Shown here piece after piece: positions 8,021 to 18,167 of a stretch of DNA of 40,913 bases. Location of the stretch: assembly GCA_018433945.1 (NCBI GenBank), contig JAHDQF010000061.1, positions 1 through 40,913 on the forward strand, written 5' to 3'. The notes beneath the pieces are model-generated. The model had not been told where the DNA came from. It was given only the letters and a program-made list of their open reading frames with translations, and did no database searches. Position numbers and translations under genes: made by a program. The DNA is from Proteiniphilum sp. GTDB taxonomy: Bacteria; Bacteroidota; Bacteroidia; Bacteroidales; Dysgonomonadaceae. Position 1 is the first letter of the stretch. The number at the start of each line of letters is the position of its first letter.

Positions 8021-8500
8021 CTATGGTTTGCGTTTGAGCTTCATCCCACTTGGGATGAAGAGATGCACGTCATGCCCGTATCGAAGCAGTTCTCTCACCT
8101 GAGTGGAGCTGACATGCGTGAGTGCAGGCTCTGTGAATAACAGAAACGTTTCAATTCCCGAAATGGTTCGGTTCATATCAGCAATGGTCTTCTCATACTC
8201 GAAGTCGAACACCGAGCGGATGCCCCGCAGGATGAAGCCGGCACCGACCTGTCGCGCGAAATCGATGGTGAGTGATTCGTAGCTCTCTACCCTCACGCGG
8301 GGGTCATCACGGTAGAGGTCACGGATCATCTCCAGCCGCTCCTCCAAAGTGAAGAATGATTTCTTCGATTCGTTGAAGCCGATAGCAATCACTATCTCAT
8401 CCATCAACTGCAGACCACGTCGTACCAGCGATTCGTGGCCGGTGGTGAAAGGGTCGAAGGTTCCCGGAAAGAGTGCTGTTCGCTTGTTGTTCGTCTCCAT
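8021..8500 (-). CDS. coaD: Phosphopantetheine adenylyltransferase
   Basis: 159 residues, full length for CoaD, which makes dephospho-CoA from 4'-phosphopantetheine and ATP. The nucleotidyltransferase signature TTGH (19-22) sits in [27 protein letters not shown] is the conserved mid segment that binds the pantetheine side, and [10 protein letters not shown] (about 128-137) is the ISSTxVR ATP-binding motif. Start at the ATG at 8500 leaves a short METNNKR leader. The gene is between parE and the S41 protease in one run of - strand genes. Confidence 0.96.
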   Translation of the reverse strand: METNNKRTALFPGTFDPFTTGHESLVRRGLQLMDEIVIAIGFNESKKSFFTLEERLEMIRDLYRDDPRVRVESYESLTIDFARQVGAGFILRGIRSVFDFEYEKTIADMNRTISGIETFLLFTEPALTHVSSTQVRELLRYGHDVHLFIPSGMKLKRKP

Positions 8501-8530
8501 TGTGTTCTGATTGAATGGGATTGGTACTGA

Positions 8531-8558
8531 CGGCTTGTTGCTTACCGCTTATTGCTTT
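8531..8558 (-). repeat. Heptameric tandem repeat after parE
   Basis: Four 7-bp units on the + strand: CGGCTTG, TTGCTTA, CCGCTTA, TTGCTTT. The array abuts the stop codon of the - strand parE gene (8559-8561) and reads as nAAGCnn units in its transcript. Confidence 0.6.
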
Positions 8559-10427
8559 TCATGCAATCCCCTCCTCTTCAATGACCAGGTTGTCGATGAT
8601 AAAGTTCTGCCGTTCAGGAGTGTTCTTCCCCATATAGAACTCCAACAACTCTTTCAGCAGATCCTCCTTGCGCATGGTCACCCTGTCGAGGCGGATATCC
8701 TCTCCGATAAAGTGACGGAACTCATCGGGCGAAATCTCACCCAGCCCCTTGAAACGGGTGATCTCCGGGTTGGGGCCCAACTCATCGATGGCGCTGAGAC
8801 GCTCCTCCTCTGTGTAGCAATAGAGGGTCTTCTTCTTGTTACGTACCCTGAAGAGCGGGGTCTGCAGGATATAGACATGTCCTTTTTTGACCAGGTCAGG
8901 GAAGAACTGCAGGAAAAAGGTGAGCAACAGCAGGCGTATGTGCATCCCGTCGGTATCGGCATCAGTAGCAATGATCACCTTGTTGTAGCGCAGTTCATCC
9001 ATGCTCTCTTCGATGTTGAGTGCCGCCTGTAACAGATTGAACTCCTCATTCTCATAGACAATCTTCTTGGTGAGTCCGAAGCTGTTGAGTGGCTTGCCAC
9101 GGAGGCTGAAGACCGCCTGGTAGTTGGGATCACGACTCTTGGTGATGGATCCGCTGGCAGAATCACCCTCGGTGATGAAGATGCTGCTCTTCTCCCGCTG
9201 ATCACTTCGCATATCGTTATAGTGGATGCGACAGTCGCGCAGCTTCTTATTGTGCAGGTTGGCTTTCTTGGCCCGTTCACGTGCCAGCTTGGTGACACCG
9301 GCGATCGCCTTTCGCTCTTTTTCCGAGTCGAGGATCTTCTTCTGAATGATCTCTGCCACCTCGGCATGTTTGTGAAGGAAGTTATCCAGCTCTTTCTTGA
9401 GGAAATCGTTGATATATTTGCTCACCGACACTCCTCCCGGGCTCATCTCCTTTGAACCCAGCTTGGTCTTGGTCTGCGACTCGAAGACCGGCTCCTCTAC
9501 CTTGATGCTGATGGCAGCCACAATACCATTGCGGATGTCTGAATATTCAAAGTTGCGATTGAAAAACTCCTTGATCACACGTGCCGCAGCTTCACGAAAA
9601 GCAGTGAGATGGGTCCCCCCCTGTGAGGTGTGCTGCCCGTTGACAAAAGAGTAATACTCCTCTCCATATTGGGTGGTATGGGTGATCGCCACCTCGATAT
9701 CCTCCCCATGGAGGTGAATGATGGGATAGAGCTCCTCGAGGGTGAGTTTCTCGTTGAGCAAATCCTCCAGTCCGTTTTTGGAAAAAAATTTCTTCCCGTT
9801 GAAGAGGATGGTGAGCCCGGTGTTGAGAAAGACATAGTTCTTCAGTAGTGGCTCAATATGTTCCTCGCGATAATGATACTCCCCGAAAATCTCCGGATCG
9901 GGGGTGAACTCCACCCGGGTGCCGTTTGGCTGATCTGCGGGAATCACCTCGCTCTCATTCAGCAGTATCCCCTGTTTGAAAAAGACCTCTTTGGCTTGTC
10001 GCTCGCGGTAGCTGACCATGAAAAAGCTGGAGGAGAGGGCGTTTACAGCCTTAATACCGACCCCGTTCAACCCTACTGATTTCTTGAACGCCTTGGAATC
10101 ATATTTGGCGCCGGTGTTCATCCGGGAACAGACATCCTTCACCTTGCCCAGAGGCACACCCCGACCATGGTCACGCACGGTCACCTGCCTTTCGCTGAGG
10201 GTAATCTCAATGGTTTTACCGAACCCCATCATGTACTCATCGATGGAGTTGTCAAGCACCTCCTTGAGCAGCACGTAGATGCCGTCGTCGTAAGAACTGC
10301 CGTCTCCCAGCTTGCCGATGTACATCCCCGGACGACGGCGGATATGCTCCTGCCACTCCAGCGTTACGATGTTATCTTCCTGATAGTTATCCTGTAGTAT
10401 CTGTAGTTCTTTTTCTGTTTCGTTCAC
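8559..10427 (-). CDS. parE: DNA topoisomerase IV subunit B
   Basis: Type IIA topoisomerase ATPase subunit, 622 residues from the GTG at 10427. That start is chosen because the frame could open further upstream but would overlap the previous gene, while VNETEKELQ begins the family-like part and lies 16 bases after the preceding stop. GHKL ATPase motifs are clear: [25 protein letters not shown] and [14 protein letters not shown]. The transducer domain follows, then the TOPRIM domain with [10 protein letters not shown] (Glu420) and [10 protein letters not shown]. Length favours ParE over the longer GyrB of some phyla; it could in principle be a GyrB paralogue. No parC is in the window. A heptameric repeat array follows the stop. 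Confidence 0.88.
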   Translation of the reverse strand: MNETEKELQILQDNYQEDNIVTLEWQEHIRRRPGMYIGKLGDGSSYDDGIYVLLKEVLDNSIDEYMMGFGKTIEITLSERQVTVRDHGRGVPLGKVKDVCSRMNTGAKYDSKAFKKSVGLNGVGIKAVNALSSSFFMVSYRERQAKEVFFKQGILLNESEVIPADQPNGTRVEFTPDPEIFGEYHYREEHIEPLLKNYVFLNTGLTILFNGKKFFSKNGLEDLLNEKLTLEELYPIIHLHGEDIEVAITHTTQYGEEYYSFVNGQHTSQGGTHLTAFREAAARVIKEFFNRNFEYSDIRNGIVAAISIKVEEPVFESQTKTKLGSKEMSPGGVSVSKYINDFLKKELDNFLHKHAEVAEIIQKKILDSEKERKAIAGVTKLARERAKKANLHNKKLRDCRIHYNDMRSDQREKSSIFITEGDSASGSITKSRDPNYQAVFSLRGKPLNSFGLTKKIVYENEEFNLLQAALNIEESMDELRYNKVIIATDADTDGMHIRLLLLTFFLQFFPDLVKKGHVYILQTPLFRVRNKKKTLYCYTEEERLSAIDELGPNPEITRFKGLGEISPDEFRHFIGEDIRLDRVTMRKEDLLKELLEFYMGKNTPERQNFIIDNLVIEEEGIA

Positions 10428-10443
10428 AATCTCTCTGCTCCTC

Positions 10444-11574
10444 TTACAATTTTTTGATAAAAGCTCTCCGCCGTTTGGTTTGCCGAGCTTCCAGGTCATT
10501 CCACATCGATTTCATGCGGTGGTTCAGATCCAGCTCAGGATTGCTCTCTGCATAATCAAAGCCCAGTCGGTTGGCTGCAGGTATAAATTCATTGAATATA
10601 AGCGCGTTCACTCCCTTTCCCTGATACTCCGGGTCGACTGCTACCAACAACAGGTCCAGGATATTGTTATCTTTACCTTTCAGCGCACGATAGAGATGGT
10701 ACCATCCCATGGGCATGAAGCGACCTTTGGCTTTCTGCAATGCTTTGGCGATGCTGGGCAACCCGATACCCACCCCGATCAGCTTGTTGTCTTCCTGCCG
10801 AATCACCAACGTGAGGAACTCCAGTCGCAGCATGGGGATATACATATCCACGTAATAGTCGATCTGCCGCTCAGTCAGCTCCACGAATCCGTATAGATCC
10901 TTGTAGGCACGGTTAATCAGCATGAAGATCTCCCTGGCATAGGGATAGACATCCTTCTTGCTCTGCAGGTGCTTCACTGCCAGACCGGAGCGTTTCTTCA
11001 CGATCTCGGTGGCACGCAGGAACCGTTCGGGGGTCTCCTTGGGAATGGTGATGAGGAACTCCACCCAGTCCTGATCCTTCACATATCCCATGCGGTTCAT
11101 GTGATCCACGTAATAGGGGTAGTTGTAGATGGTGGAGAGGGTACTCATCTGATCGAATCCCTCTATCAACATCCCCTCATGGTCGAGATCAGTAAAACCC
11201 AGTGGCCCATGTATCTTCTCCATGCCTCTTGAACGGGCCCAGCTTTCAGCCGCTCCGAAGAGGGCATCCACCACCTCACTGTCATCAATGAAATCAACAA
11301 ATCCAAAACGGGCGTGTTTCTCGTTCCACTTCTCGTTGGCTTTGTAGTTGATGATCGCCCCTATCCTCCCCACAATCTCCCCGTCGCGGTAGGCCATGAA
11401 ATAGTTGGCATCGCAATGGTCAAACGCCGGGTTCTTGCTCCTGCTGAGGGTAGCCCGTTCATCATAAATCAATGGTGGCACATAATATTCGTTGCCCTCA
11501 TAGAGATCGATGCCGAACTGAATGAACTTCCTCAGGTCATCTTTCGTATTGACTTTATGGATTGTGACTGACAT
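10444..11574 (-). CDS. GNAT-like N-acetyltransferase family protein
   Basis: 376 residues from the ATG at 11574; the frame extends to a TTG at 11589. The protein is a large cytoplasmic GNAT-fold protein common in Bacteroidota. A first half with [33 protein letters not shown] and [20 protein letters not shown] is conserved in the family, and a second half with [20 protein letters not shown] provides the acetyl-CoA-binding loop (Q-G-K-G-V). The C terminus is very basic. Substrate is unknown. It is the first gene of the - strand run through parE, coaD, the S41 protease and ppk2. Confidence 0.75.
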   Translation of the reverse strand: MSVTIHKVNTKDDLRKFIQFGIDLYEGNEYYVPPLIYDERATLSRSKNPAFDHCDANYFMAYRDGEIVGRIGAIINYKANEKWNEKHARFGFVDFIDDSEVVDALFGAAESWARSRGMEKIHGPLGFTDLDHEGMLIEGFDQMSTLSTIYNYPYYVDHMNRMGYVKDQDWVEFLITIPKETPERFLRATEIVKKRSGLAVKHLQSKKDVYPYAREIFMLINRAYKDLYGFVELTERQIDYYVDMYIPMLRLEFLTLVIRQEDNKLIGVGIGLPSIAKALQKAKGRFMPMGWYHLYRALKGKDNNILDLLLVAVDPEYQGKGVNALIFNEFIPAANRLGFDYAESNPELDLNHRMKSMWNDLEARQTKRRRAFIKKL

Positions 11575-11639
11575 ATTACTCGTATTCAATAGGGTTTACT
11601 GTACTAGCCTGGGTTTGATACTCCGCATGGAGACAAACA

Positions 11640-11647
11640 CAAAGATA
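11640..11647 (-). promoter_or_regulatory. -7 promoter element of the acetyltransferase-parE run
   Basis: TATCTTTG on the - strand, a full match to the Bacteroidota TAnnTTTG element. No good -33 TTTG is at the expected spacing. It sits 66 bases before the ATG at 11574. Confidence 0.5.
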
Positions 11648-11679
11648 CAATTTTTTTTATTCACCCCATCAGCAAGACT

Positions 11680-13071
11680 CTATTCTTTCACGACCTGCTG
11701 GTAGTGCTCCCATCGGGCCATCACCTCCCTCACATAGTTGATGGTCTCATCGCCGCGGAAGTAACCGTTGCGGCAAACCGGATCTGTATAGTACTGTTCC
11801 AGCCGCTTGAGCTGTACAAAGCGCTCCACGTTACCCTCCCAGACATCCTTGTCGGCTTGATACTTTTCTGCCAGTGCACGGGCATCGGAGATATGACCGA
11901 TGCCTCCGTTATAGGCCGCCAGGGCGAACTTGATCTGCTCCCTGCTCTCCCTGACAGAGGAAAAGAAGGAGATCAGCTGATTCAGATATTGCGCACCTGC
12001 CCGTATATTCTGCTCCGGGTCATATAACTGATCGCCGGTGACTCCCAGCGAGGCTGCGGTAGCCGGCATCAACCCCATCAAGCCCACAGCACCCGACCAT
12101 GAGCTCTCCTCGGTGCGGAACGTGGACTCCTGGTAGGCCACCGCAGCCAGCAAACGCCAGTCGATCCCCAGTCGTTTCCCCTCCCGCTGAAAATAGGCGT
12201 CGAAAGGGGAGATTACCCCCGGACCCAATATCTCGCTGTAGGAGAAACGATCCTCCTCGTAAAACCCCTTCGACTCTTCAAAATAACGCTTCATGATCCG
12301 CAGAAATAACGGCTCTTCGCTCTGGCGATCAAACCAGCTGTCAAGCGAATCGGCCAGCAGGGGTGTGTTGCGGCGTACTACCCAGGATGAGCGCTGGTCG
12401 AAACTGATCTTCAGGTCGATGTTCAGATTACGGAAGTAGGTCTGGTTGAGTCGTGCCAGATCATCATCAGCAACTGTATAAGCAATCTCCCCCCGCGACA
12501 CCATTCGAATCAGGTCCTCCGGCAGGATAGAATCGCTGTCCGCAACATCTATCAGAATCCCTCCTCCCAGCTCCTGGTTGAGGTGAATCAATCGCTGGTG
12601 GTAACGCGAGCCACTGGTGACCGTCACTGTTTTGCCGATCAGTCCGGTGACATCATCTACCAACGTATCACCCCGCATGGCCCGCTGCACCAGCACCTGA
12701 TGGTTGATCTGTTGCAGGCCGCAAAAGATAACCGAATCACTCTTCTCCCGTGTCACCGGGATATGATAAGCAATCAGGTCGCCCACCTCATCCTGTAGCA
12801 TATTCATCAGGGAGACCCTTCCGGGAGCCACGATGATCTCAGGGATCAATCCGTGATAGCGACAGAATTCCCGGATCATGTCATAATGGTACCCCATCGG
12901 CTGATCGCGATAGATGAAATAGGAGGTAGAGGTGTTGAGTGTCAGGATCCGCAGGGTATCTCTCTCCAGGATACAGGGCAGGTCGCAGGCCAGATCATCC
13001 TTATTAGAGAAAAAGGTGCATGCCGGGAGCAGGCTAAACAGAAGAGAAATATAACGGGCGCTTTTCTTCAT
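11680..13071 (-). CDS. MltF-like membrane-bound lytic murein transglycosylase
   Basis: 463 residues from the ATG at 13071, which places MKKSARYISL and the lipobox LLPAC (Cys18) at the start; an upstream in-frame start would give an unconserved leader. Two domains follow: a solute-binding-protein-like domain (about 37-265, beginning TLRILTLNTSTSYFIYRDQP) and a C-terminal SLT lysozyme-like domain (about 290-430). The catalytic glutamate is Glu315 in AVAYQESTF, followed by SGAVGLMGLMP and later ALAAYNGGIGHI. The domain order is that of MltF, which cleaves peptidoglycan to anhydromuropeptides while anchored in the outer membrane. It is transcribed divergently from the helix-hairpin-helix protein gene. 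Confidence 0.9.
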   Translation of the reverse strand: MKKSARYISLLFSLLPACTFFSNKDDLACDLPCILERDTLRILTLNTSTSYFIYRDQPMGYHYDMIREFCRYHGLIPEIIVAPGRVSLMNMLQDEVGDLIAYHIPVTREKSDSVIFCGLQQINHQVLVQRAMRGDTLVDDVTGLIGKTVTVTSGSRYHQRLIHLNQELGGGILIDVADSDSILPEDLIRMVSRGEIAYTVADDDLARLNQTYFRNLNIDLKISFDQRSSWVVRRNTPLLADSLDSWFDRQSEEPLFLRIMKRYFEESKGFYEEDRFSYSEILGPGVISPFDAYFQREGKRLGIDWRLLAAVAYQESTFRTEESSWSGAVGLMGLMPATAASLGVTGDQLYDPEQNIRAGAQYLNQLISFFSSVRESREQIKFALAAYNGGIGHISDARALAEKYQADKDVWEGNVERFVQLKRLEQYYTDPVCRNGYFRGDETINYVREVMARWEHYQQVVKE

Positions 13072-13100
13072 ATGTTCTGTTCCAATAATGAGTGATGGGG

Positions 13101-13108
13101 CAAAGTTA
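13101..13108 (-). promoter_or_regulatory. -7 promoter element of the lytic transglycosylase gene
   Basis: TAACTTTG on the - strand matches TAnnTTTG; a good -33 TTTG is not evident. It would start transcription about 25 bases before the ATG at 13071. Confidence 0.45.
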
Positions 13109-13153
13109 ATAAAAATAACTGTCACATCGTTCTATCTATTTTATACTCATTTA

Positions 13154-13185
13154 TTTGAAAGATTCCGGGGAAATATTTAATTTTG
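13154..13185 (+). promoter_or_regulatory. Bacteroidota-type promoter of the helix-hairpin-helix protein gene
   Basis: TTTG at 13154-13157, 20 bp spacer, TAATTTTG at 13178-13185: a complete match to the TTTG/TAnnTTTG promoter. The start codon is at 13223, giving a leader of about 30 bases. Confidence 0.75.
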
Positions 13186-13222
13186 CTATGTAGATCAATG
13201 CCAACCGAATCAGTGCAATCTC

Positions 13223-15274
13223 ATGAAAAAGCAGTTAACAGCCTTTCTCGCGATCCTCCTGTTCGGTTTGTTCAATGGATTGTCCGCACAGGAAGCTGCA
13301 TGGCACACCTATGTAGAACAACTGGCTGAAGAGGAGGGGATGGATGAAGCTACCGTAGAGAACATCTACACGGAGCTGCTCTCTCTTGAGAGCAACCCCA
13401 TGGATCTGAACAGTGTGACCAGAGAACAGCTGGAACAATTTCCGCTGCTCTCCTCCATCCAGATTCCTTCACTTGTCGCTTTCCTTGAGAAAAACCGCCC
13501 TCTTTACACGGTATACGAACTGCGCAATGTGCCCTATCTCGATTTTCAAACGGTGGAGCTCCTCCTTCCTTTCTTCACGGTGGGAGAGCCGAAAATGAGA
13601 CCTGCAGTCTCGGCGCGGGAGATTGTGAGGAACGGGTTGCATGAGCTACAGCTACGGCTCGACAAGACCCTCACGCCGCGTGCCGGGTATGCCGCCTATC
13701 CCGACTCAGTGCTGGAGCGCTACCCGAACCGCAAGTATGTGGGTGAGGATTTCTACACCTCACTGCGCTACGCTTTCCGTTACCAGGATAAGCTACAGGC
13801 AGGATTCACTGCCGAGAAAGATGCCGGAGAGCCCTTTCTCCGGGATGGCCATCCAAAAGGATATGACCATTATGGAGTACACCTGCTGTTGCACGATATC
13901 GGCCCTCTTAAGACATTGGCTCTGGGGGACTACCGTCTTTCTTTCGGTCAGGGACTGATCCTGAACAATGACTATGGGGTAAGCAAGAGTTGGGGCAGTA
14001 ATCAGATCGCACGACGCACGCAACAACCAAAGCGCCACTTCTCTACCGCCGAAAGTGGCTACTTCCGTGGTGTGGCGGCCTTGCTGACAATTGGCAATCT
14101 GTCATTCACCCCCTTCTATTCAAACAGGAAGATCGATGCCAACCTGTCGGAAGAGGGAGAGATCACATCATTCAAGACTGATGGCCTCCACCGTACCCCA
14201 CTTGAAATAGAGAAGAAAGGGAACAGCCGGGAGCAGGTGTCCGGCGCCAACCTCAACTACAGGCGAGGAGGTCTGCAGGTAGGGATCAGCGGCCTCTACC
14301 ATTCATACAACAGAATGTATAATCCTGTACTACGGGAGTACAATCGCTACTACCTGCGCGATTCCACCCATCTGAATGGCTCTGTCGACTACTCATACCA
14401 GTTACCAGGAATCCTCTTCGCGGGAGAGACAGCTATTGCCCGCAACGGTGCGATAGCTACCCTCAACCTGGTGCAATACCGATCGTCCGGCAGCACGACC
14501 CTCACACTGCTGCACCGATACTATCCCATTTCCTACAATGCTCTCTACGGGCAGGCCTTCTCAGAACAAAGCGACCTGCGCAACGAAAGAGGTCTCTACC
14601 TGGGGGGCAGCATCTCACCTTTGCGGGGAGTGACACTCAATAGCTATATCGACCTGGTACGGCACCCCTGGCTGAGATATGGAGCAAACGCTCCCTCCTC
14701 AACGATCGATTGCTATCTCCTCACCAGTTGGCGCATCAGTCGCCACACCACACTCGACCTGCGCTACAAGTACAAACGAAAGGAGAAGAACATCACCCTA
14801 CCGGGGGAAGAGGAAAAACCTCTCTTACCCTATGCCACCCATAAGGTACGTCTCCGCTGGATGCAGTCACTTCAGGAGGGATGGGATCTGCGCACCACGG
14901 CAGATGTAGCGATCTACAAAGAGCAGCCTTACCCCGCGGAAAAAGGGGTTATGCTCTCCCAGAACATCAGCTATCGCGGAAGGGGGCCTCTCACCGGCGA
15001 TGCATTCATTGCTTTCTTTAATGCCGGGAGTTATGATGCCCGCCTCTACTCCTATGAACGCAATCTGCTCAGCACTTTCTATATGCCCTCATTCTATGGC
15101 AAAGGGTTACGGATAGCTCTTTCCGGGAAATATGCCCTATCTCCTGCTCTTACCCTTTCGCTCAAGGCTGCTCAAACCCGCTATTGGGATCGCGACACCA
15201 TCGGCAGCGGCACAGAGCAGATCAACGGAAACAGTCGCACCGATCTCTGGTGTTATCTGCGGTGGAAGTTCTGA
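13223..15274 (+). CDS. Helix-hairpin-helix domain protein with C-terminal beta-barrel-like region
   Basis: 683 residues with a signal peptide ending at LSAQ (residue 23). Residues about 40-125 hold paired helix-hairpin-helix motifs of ComEA type: SNPMDLNSVTREQLEQFPLL and RPLYTVYELRNVPYLDFQTV. The remainder (about 150-683) is rich in alternating aromatic and polar strands (for example DYRLSFGQGLILN and LHRYYPISYNALYG) and ends in WCYLRWKF, a terminal aromatic typical of outer-membrane barrels. Function is unknown; a short DNA-binding-type HhH fused to a predicted outer-membrane barrel is recurrent in Bacteroidota and has been suggested by annotation only. It has its own promoter and is followed by the ABC-F gene. 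Confidence 0.75.
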   Translation: MKKQLTAFLAILLFGLFNGLSAQEAAWHTYVEQLAEEEGMDEATVENIYTELLSLESNPMDLNSVTREQLEQFPLLSSIQIPSLVAFLEKNRPLYTVYELRNVPYLDFQTVELLLPFFTVGEPKMRPAVSAREIVRNGLHELQLRLDKTLTPRAGYAAYPDSVLERYPNRKYVGEDFYTSLRYAFRYQDKLQAGFTAEKDAGEPFLRDGHPKGYDHYGVHLLLHDIGPLKTLALGDYRLSFGQGLILNNDYGVSKSWGSNQIARRTQQPKRHFSTAESGYFRGVAALLTIGNLSFTPFYSNRKIDANLSEEGEITSFKTDGLHRTPLEIEKKGNSREQVSGANLNYRRGGLQVGISGLYHSYNRMYNPVLREYNRYYLRDSTHLNGSVDYSYQLPGILFAGETAIARNGAIATLNLVQYRSSGSTTLTLLHRYYPISYNALYGQAFSEQSDLRNERGLYLGGSISPLRGVTLNSYIDLVRHPWLRYGANAPSSTIDCYLLTSWRISRHTTLDLRYKYKRKEKNITLPGEEEKPLLPYATHKVRLRWMQSLQEGWDLRTTADVAIYKEQPYPAEKGVMLSQNISYRGRGPLTGDAFIAFFNAGSYDARLYSYERNLLSTFYMPSFYGKGLRIALSGKYALSPALTLSLKAAQTRYWDRDTIGSGTEQINGNSRTDLWCYLRWKF

Positions 15275-15294
15275 TCTATCTCGATACTTTTTTG

Positions 15295-15302
15295 TACTTT
15301 TG
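15295..15302 (+). promoter_or_regulatory. -7 promoter element of the ABC-F gene
   Basis: TACTTTTG matches TAnnTTTG, 19 bases before the ATG at 15322. The -33 position lies at the very end of the preceding gene and is a weak match (TCTG at 15270-15273). Confidence 0.55.
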
Positions 15303-15321
15303 GGCCTAAAATAAAACCACA

Positions 15322-17196
15322 ATGGCTCATCCTCTCCTGCAGATCGACACGCTGACGAAAAGCTTCGGCGACCTGCTGCTCTTCCGCGACATCTCTTTCG
15401 GCATCGCTGAGGGAGACAAGATTGGCCTGCTGGCTCCAAACGGATCTGGCAAGAGCACCCTGCTCAACATCATCGCAGGAAAGGAGGGCTATGATGACGG
15501 GAGGGTGGTATTCCGCAACGATACCCGGTTTGCCTATCTGGAGCAGTCGCCACAGTTCGACCCGGAACTGACCGTGCTGGAGGCCTGCTTCACTGCCAAC
15601 AATGAAACGGTACGACTGATTGCCCGCTATGAGGAGGTGCTCAGCTCCGGCAGTCAGGAGGGCCTCGATGAGTTGCTGATGCAGATGGAACTACTCAAGG
15701 CCTGGGATTACGAACAGCGGATCAAACAGATTCTCTCACAGCTGTCCATCAGCAACCTTCATCAAAAGATGGGAGAGCTTTCGGGGGGACAGGTAAAGCG
15801 GGTGGCACTGGCCAATGTGCTCATCAGCGAGCCGGAGCTGTTGGTACTGGATGAACCTACCAATCACCTCGATCTGGAGATGACCGAGTGGCTCGAGGAG
15901 TACCTGAGCCGCAGCCGCATGAGCCTGTTGATGGTAACACACGATCGCTATTTTCTGGATCGCATCTGCACACAGATCCTGGAGATTGACCAACACGCGC
16001 TCTACAGCTACAGGGGAAATTTCTCTTACTACCTTGAGAAGCGCGATGAGCGTCTTGCGGCACAGCAGAGCGAGGGAGATCGGGCCCGCAACCTGCTACG
16101 CAAGGAGCTGGAGTGGATGCGTCGCCAGCCGCAGGCCAGAGCCACCAAGGCCAGATCGCGCATCGATGCTTTCTATTCCCTCGAAGCGAAAGCGCAGCAG
16201 CGGCGCAATGAGGAAGGGATCCGCCTGGCGACGAAAGGGAGCTACATCGGGAAGAAGATCTTCGAGGCGAAGCATGTAAGCAAACGGTTTGGGAATGTGC
16301 GGATCACGGATGATTTCAACTACATCTTTTCCCGCTATGAGAAGATGGGGATCGTGGGCAACAACGGCACCGGCAAGTCCACCTTCGTGAAGATGCTGCT
16401 CAATGAGGTGCAGCCCGACAGCGGTTGCTTCGAGATTGGCGAGACGGTGCGCTTCGGCTATTACAGCCAGGAGGGCCTGCAGTTCGATGAGCAGATGAAG
16501 GTGCTCGATGTGGTGCAGGCAATAGCAGAGGTGATCGACCTGGGTAACGGAGAGCGGATCACCGCCTCTCAGTTCTTGCAGCACTTCCTCTTCCCACCCG
16601 AGAAACAGCATAGCTACGTCTACAAGCTGAGCGGAGGTGAACGGCGACGCCTCTACCTCTGCACGGTGCTGATCACCAACCCCAACTTTCTGGTGCTGGA
16701 CGAACCCACCAACGACCTGGATATCCTCACCCTCAACATCCTGGAGGAGTATCTTCAAGCCTTCAGCGGTTGCCTGATCGTGGTGTCACACGACCGTTTC
16801 TTCATGGACAAGGTGACGGACCATCTGCTGGTGTTCCACGGCGACGCCCATATTCAGGATTTCCCGGGTAACTACACGCAGTACCGCGAATGGAAACAGC
16901 AGGAGGAGAAGAAAGTGGCTGCGGAGGTAAAGAGCAGTCGGACAGAGGTGGAACCTCGGCGCAATCGGACGGAAGAAAAGACAAAGCTCACCTTCAGGGA
17001 GAAAAAGGAATTCGAAAGACTTGAACAGGAGATTGAACAGCTGGAAGCGGAGAAGGAGCAGCTCTCCGGATTGCTCTCTTCCGGTACCCTCACAAGTGAG
17101 GAGCTGACGGAGCGTTCTACCCGTCTGTCACAGATTATGGAGCTGATCGACGAAAAGACCCTGCGCTGGCTGAAGCTGAGTGAAAGAGCAATTTAG
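15322..17196 (+). CDS. ABC-F family ATP-binding cassette protein (Uup-like)
   Basis: 624 residues with two ABC ATPase domains and no membrane segments. Domain 1: Walker A PNGSGKST (39-46), signature LSGGQVKR (153-160), Walker B LLVLDEPTNHLD. Domain 2: Walker A GNNGTGKST (346-354), signature LSGGERRRLYL, Walker B FLVLDEPTNDLD. The linker contains WMRRQPQARATKARSRI, the basic interdomain motif of ABC-F proteins, and residues about 555-620 form a charged coiled coil as in Uup. ABC-F proteins act on the ribosome E site or in replication-linked processes; Uup-type proteins affect transposon excision and ribosome rescue. It precedes tcdA with a 121-base gap. Confidence 0.92.
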   Translation: MAHPLLQIDTLTKSFGDLLLFRDISFGIAEGDKIGLLAPNGSGKSTLLNIIAGKEGYDDGRVVFRNDTRFAYLEQSPQFDPELTVLEACFTANNETVRLIARYEEVLSSGSQEGLDELLMQMELLKAWDYEQRIKQILSQLSISNLHQKMGELSGGQVKRVALANVLISEPELLVLDEPTNHLDLEMTEWLEEYLSRSRMSLLMVTHDRYFLDRICTQILEIDQHALYSYRGNFSYYLEKRDERLAAQQSEGDRARNLLRKELEWMRRQPQARATKARSRIDAFYSLEAKAQQRRNEEGIRLATKGSYIGKKIFEAKHVSKRFGNVRITDDFNYIFSRYEKMGIVGNNGTGKSTFVKMLLNEVQPDSGCFEIGETVRFGYYSQEGLQFDEQMKVLDVVQAIAEVIDLGNGERITASQFLQHFLFPPEKQHSYVYKLSGGERRRLYLCTVLITNPNFLVLDEPTNDLDILTLNILEEYLQAFSGCLIVVSHDRFFMDKVTDHLLVFHGDAHIQDFPGNYTQYREWKQQEEKKVAAEVKSSRTEVEPRRNRTEEKTKLTFREKKEFERLEQEIEQLEAEKEQLSGLLSSGTLTSEELTERSTRLSQIMELIDEKTLRWLKLSERAI

Positions 17197-17251
17197 AAAG
17201 ATTAAATATAATGATCCCTACCCCTTTTTTTACATCGGGTGGTGAAATGAT

Positions 17252-17259
17252 TATTTTTG
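17252..17259 (+). promoter_or_regulatory. -7 promoter element of tcdA
   Basis: TATTTTTG matches TAnnTTTG, 58 bases before the ATG. The -33 region is only a T-run (17223-17231). Confidence 0.45.
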
Positions 17260-17317
17260 CATATTCAATCGGATGAGTGATCCTTCCTGCCAAGGGAAGT
17301 GATAATCAGCATAACAA

Positions 17318-18064
17318 ATGGAATACGACAACCTGTTTGCCCGAACGGAGCTGCTGATCGGCAGCGAAGCGATGGTGGCGGTCGCTTCAAAGCGGGTGAT
17401 CCTCTTTGGCGTGGGGGGTGTGGGGAGCTGGTGCGCTGAGGGCTTAATCCGCAGCGGGATCCTGCAGCTGACTCTGGTCGACCCCGACCGCGTGGCAGCG
17501 ACAAACATCAACCGGCAGCTCCCCGCCACTACAGCTACCCTGGGTGAGTTAAAGGTGGAGGTGATGAAACGACGGCTGGAGGAGATCAATCCACAGGCGG
17601 TGATCACTGCCATCCCGGAGATCTACAGTGCCGATAACACAGACTCCTTTCACCTGGAACAGTATGACTACATCATCGACGCCATCGATTCTCTCAGCCA
17701 CAAAGCGCATTTGCTGCACACCGCCGCCCGCAGCGGGGCCATCCTCTTCTCCTCCATGGGAGCCGCCCTGAAGATGGACCCGCAGCAGATCCGGGTAGCT
17801 GAGTTCCGGAAGGTGCGCGGCTGCCGGCTGGCAGCGGCGTTGCGCAAGCTGATGCGCAAAGGGGGTGAAATGCCGCACCAACCTTTCCTTTGTGTCTACA
17901 GCGAGGAATTGCAGGAAAACAGGGGCAGAACAGCCTTGCCCCAGGCAGGAGAACGGGAGAGCTTCCGCAAGTCACAGACCAACGGTAGCCTGGTGCAGGT
18001 CACCGCCGTCTTTGGCTTCACCCTGGCGGGCCTGGTGATACAGGATATTGTGAATCGTATCTGA
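17318..18064 (+). CDS. tcdA: tRNA threonylcarbamoyladenosine dehydratase
   Basis: 248 residues, E1-like ThiF/MoeB superfamily. TcdA uses ATP to cyclise t6A37 of tRNA to ct6A. The Rossmann nucleotide-binding motif GVGGVGSW is at 31-38, followed by VDPDRVAATNINRQLPA, where Asp and Arg contact ATP, and later DAIDSLSHKAHLL and SSMGAALKMDP, all typical for TcdA (formerly CsdL/YgdL). The family substitutes the catalytic cysteine of other E1 proteins. The start MEYDNLFARTELLIG fits family N termini. It lies between the ABC-F gene and argS, each with its own promoter element. Confidence 0.92.
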   Translation: MEYDNLFARTELLIGSEAMVAVASKRVILFGVGGVGSWCAEGLIRSGILQLTLVDPDRVAATNINRQLPATTATLGELKVEVMKRRLEEINPQAVITAIPEIYSADNTDSFHLEQYDYIIDAIDSLSHKAHLLHTAARSGAILFSSMGAALKMDPQQIRVAEFRKVRGCRLAAALRKLMRKGGEMPHQPFLCVYSEELQENRGRTALPQAGERESFRKSQTNGSLVQVTAVFGFTLAGLVIQDIVNRI

Positions 18065-18113
18065 TTCCAGCTTCCTGCCGTGGAACTTCTAATCGTTTAC
18101 CACCTCACAATCA

Positions 18114-18143
18114 TTGACGAAACAGACATTTTTCTTACCTTTG
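18114..18143 (+). promoter_or_regulatory. Promoter of argS
   Basis: TTG at 18114-18116, 19 bp spacer, TACCTTTG at 18136-18143. This is a full Bacteroidota -33/-7 pair and supports the argS start at 18168, about 18 bases past the predicted transcription start. Confidence 0.75.
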
Positions 18144-18167
18144 CGCGTTCAATCAGCAACTTCAGAT

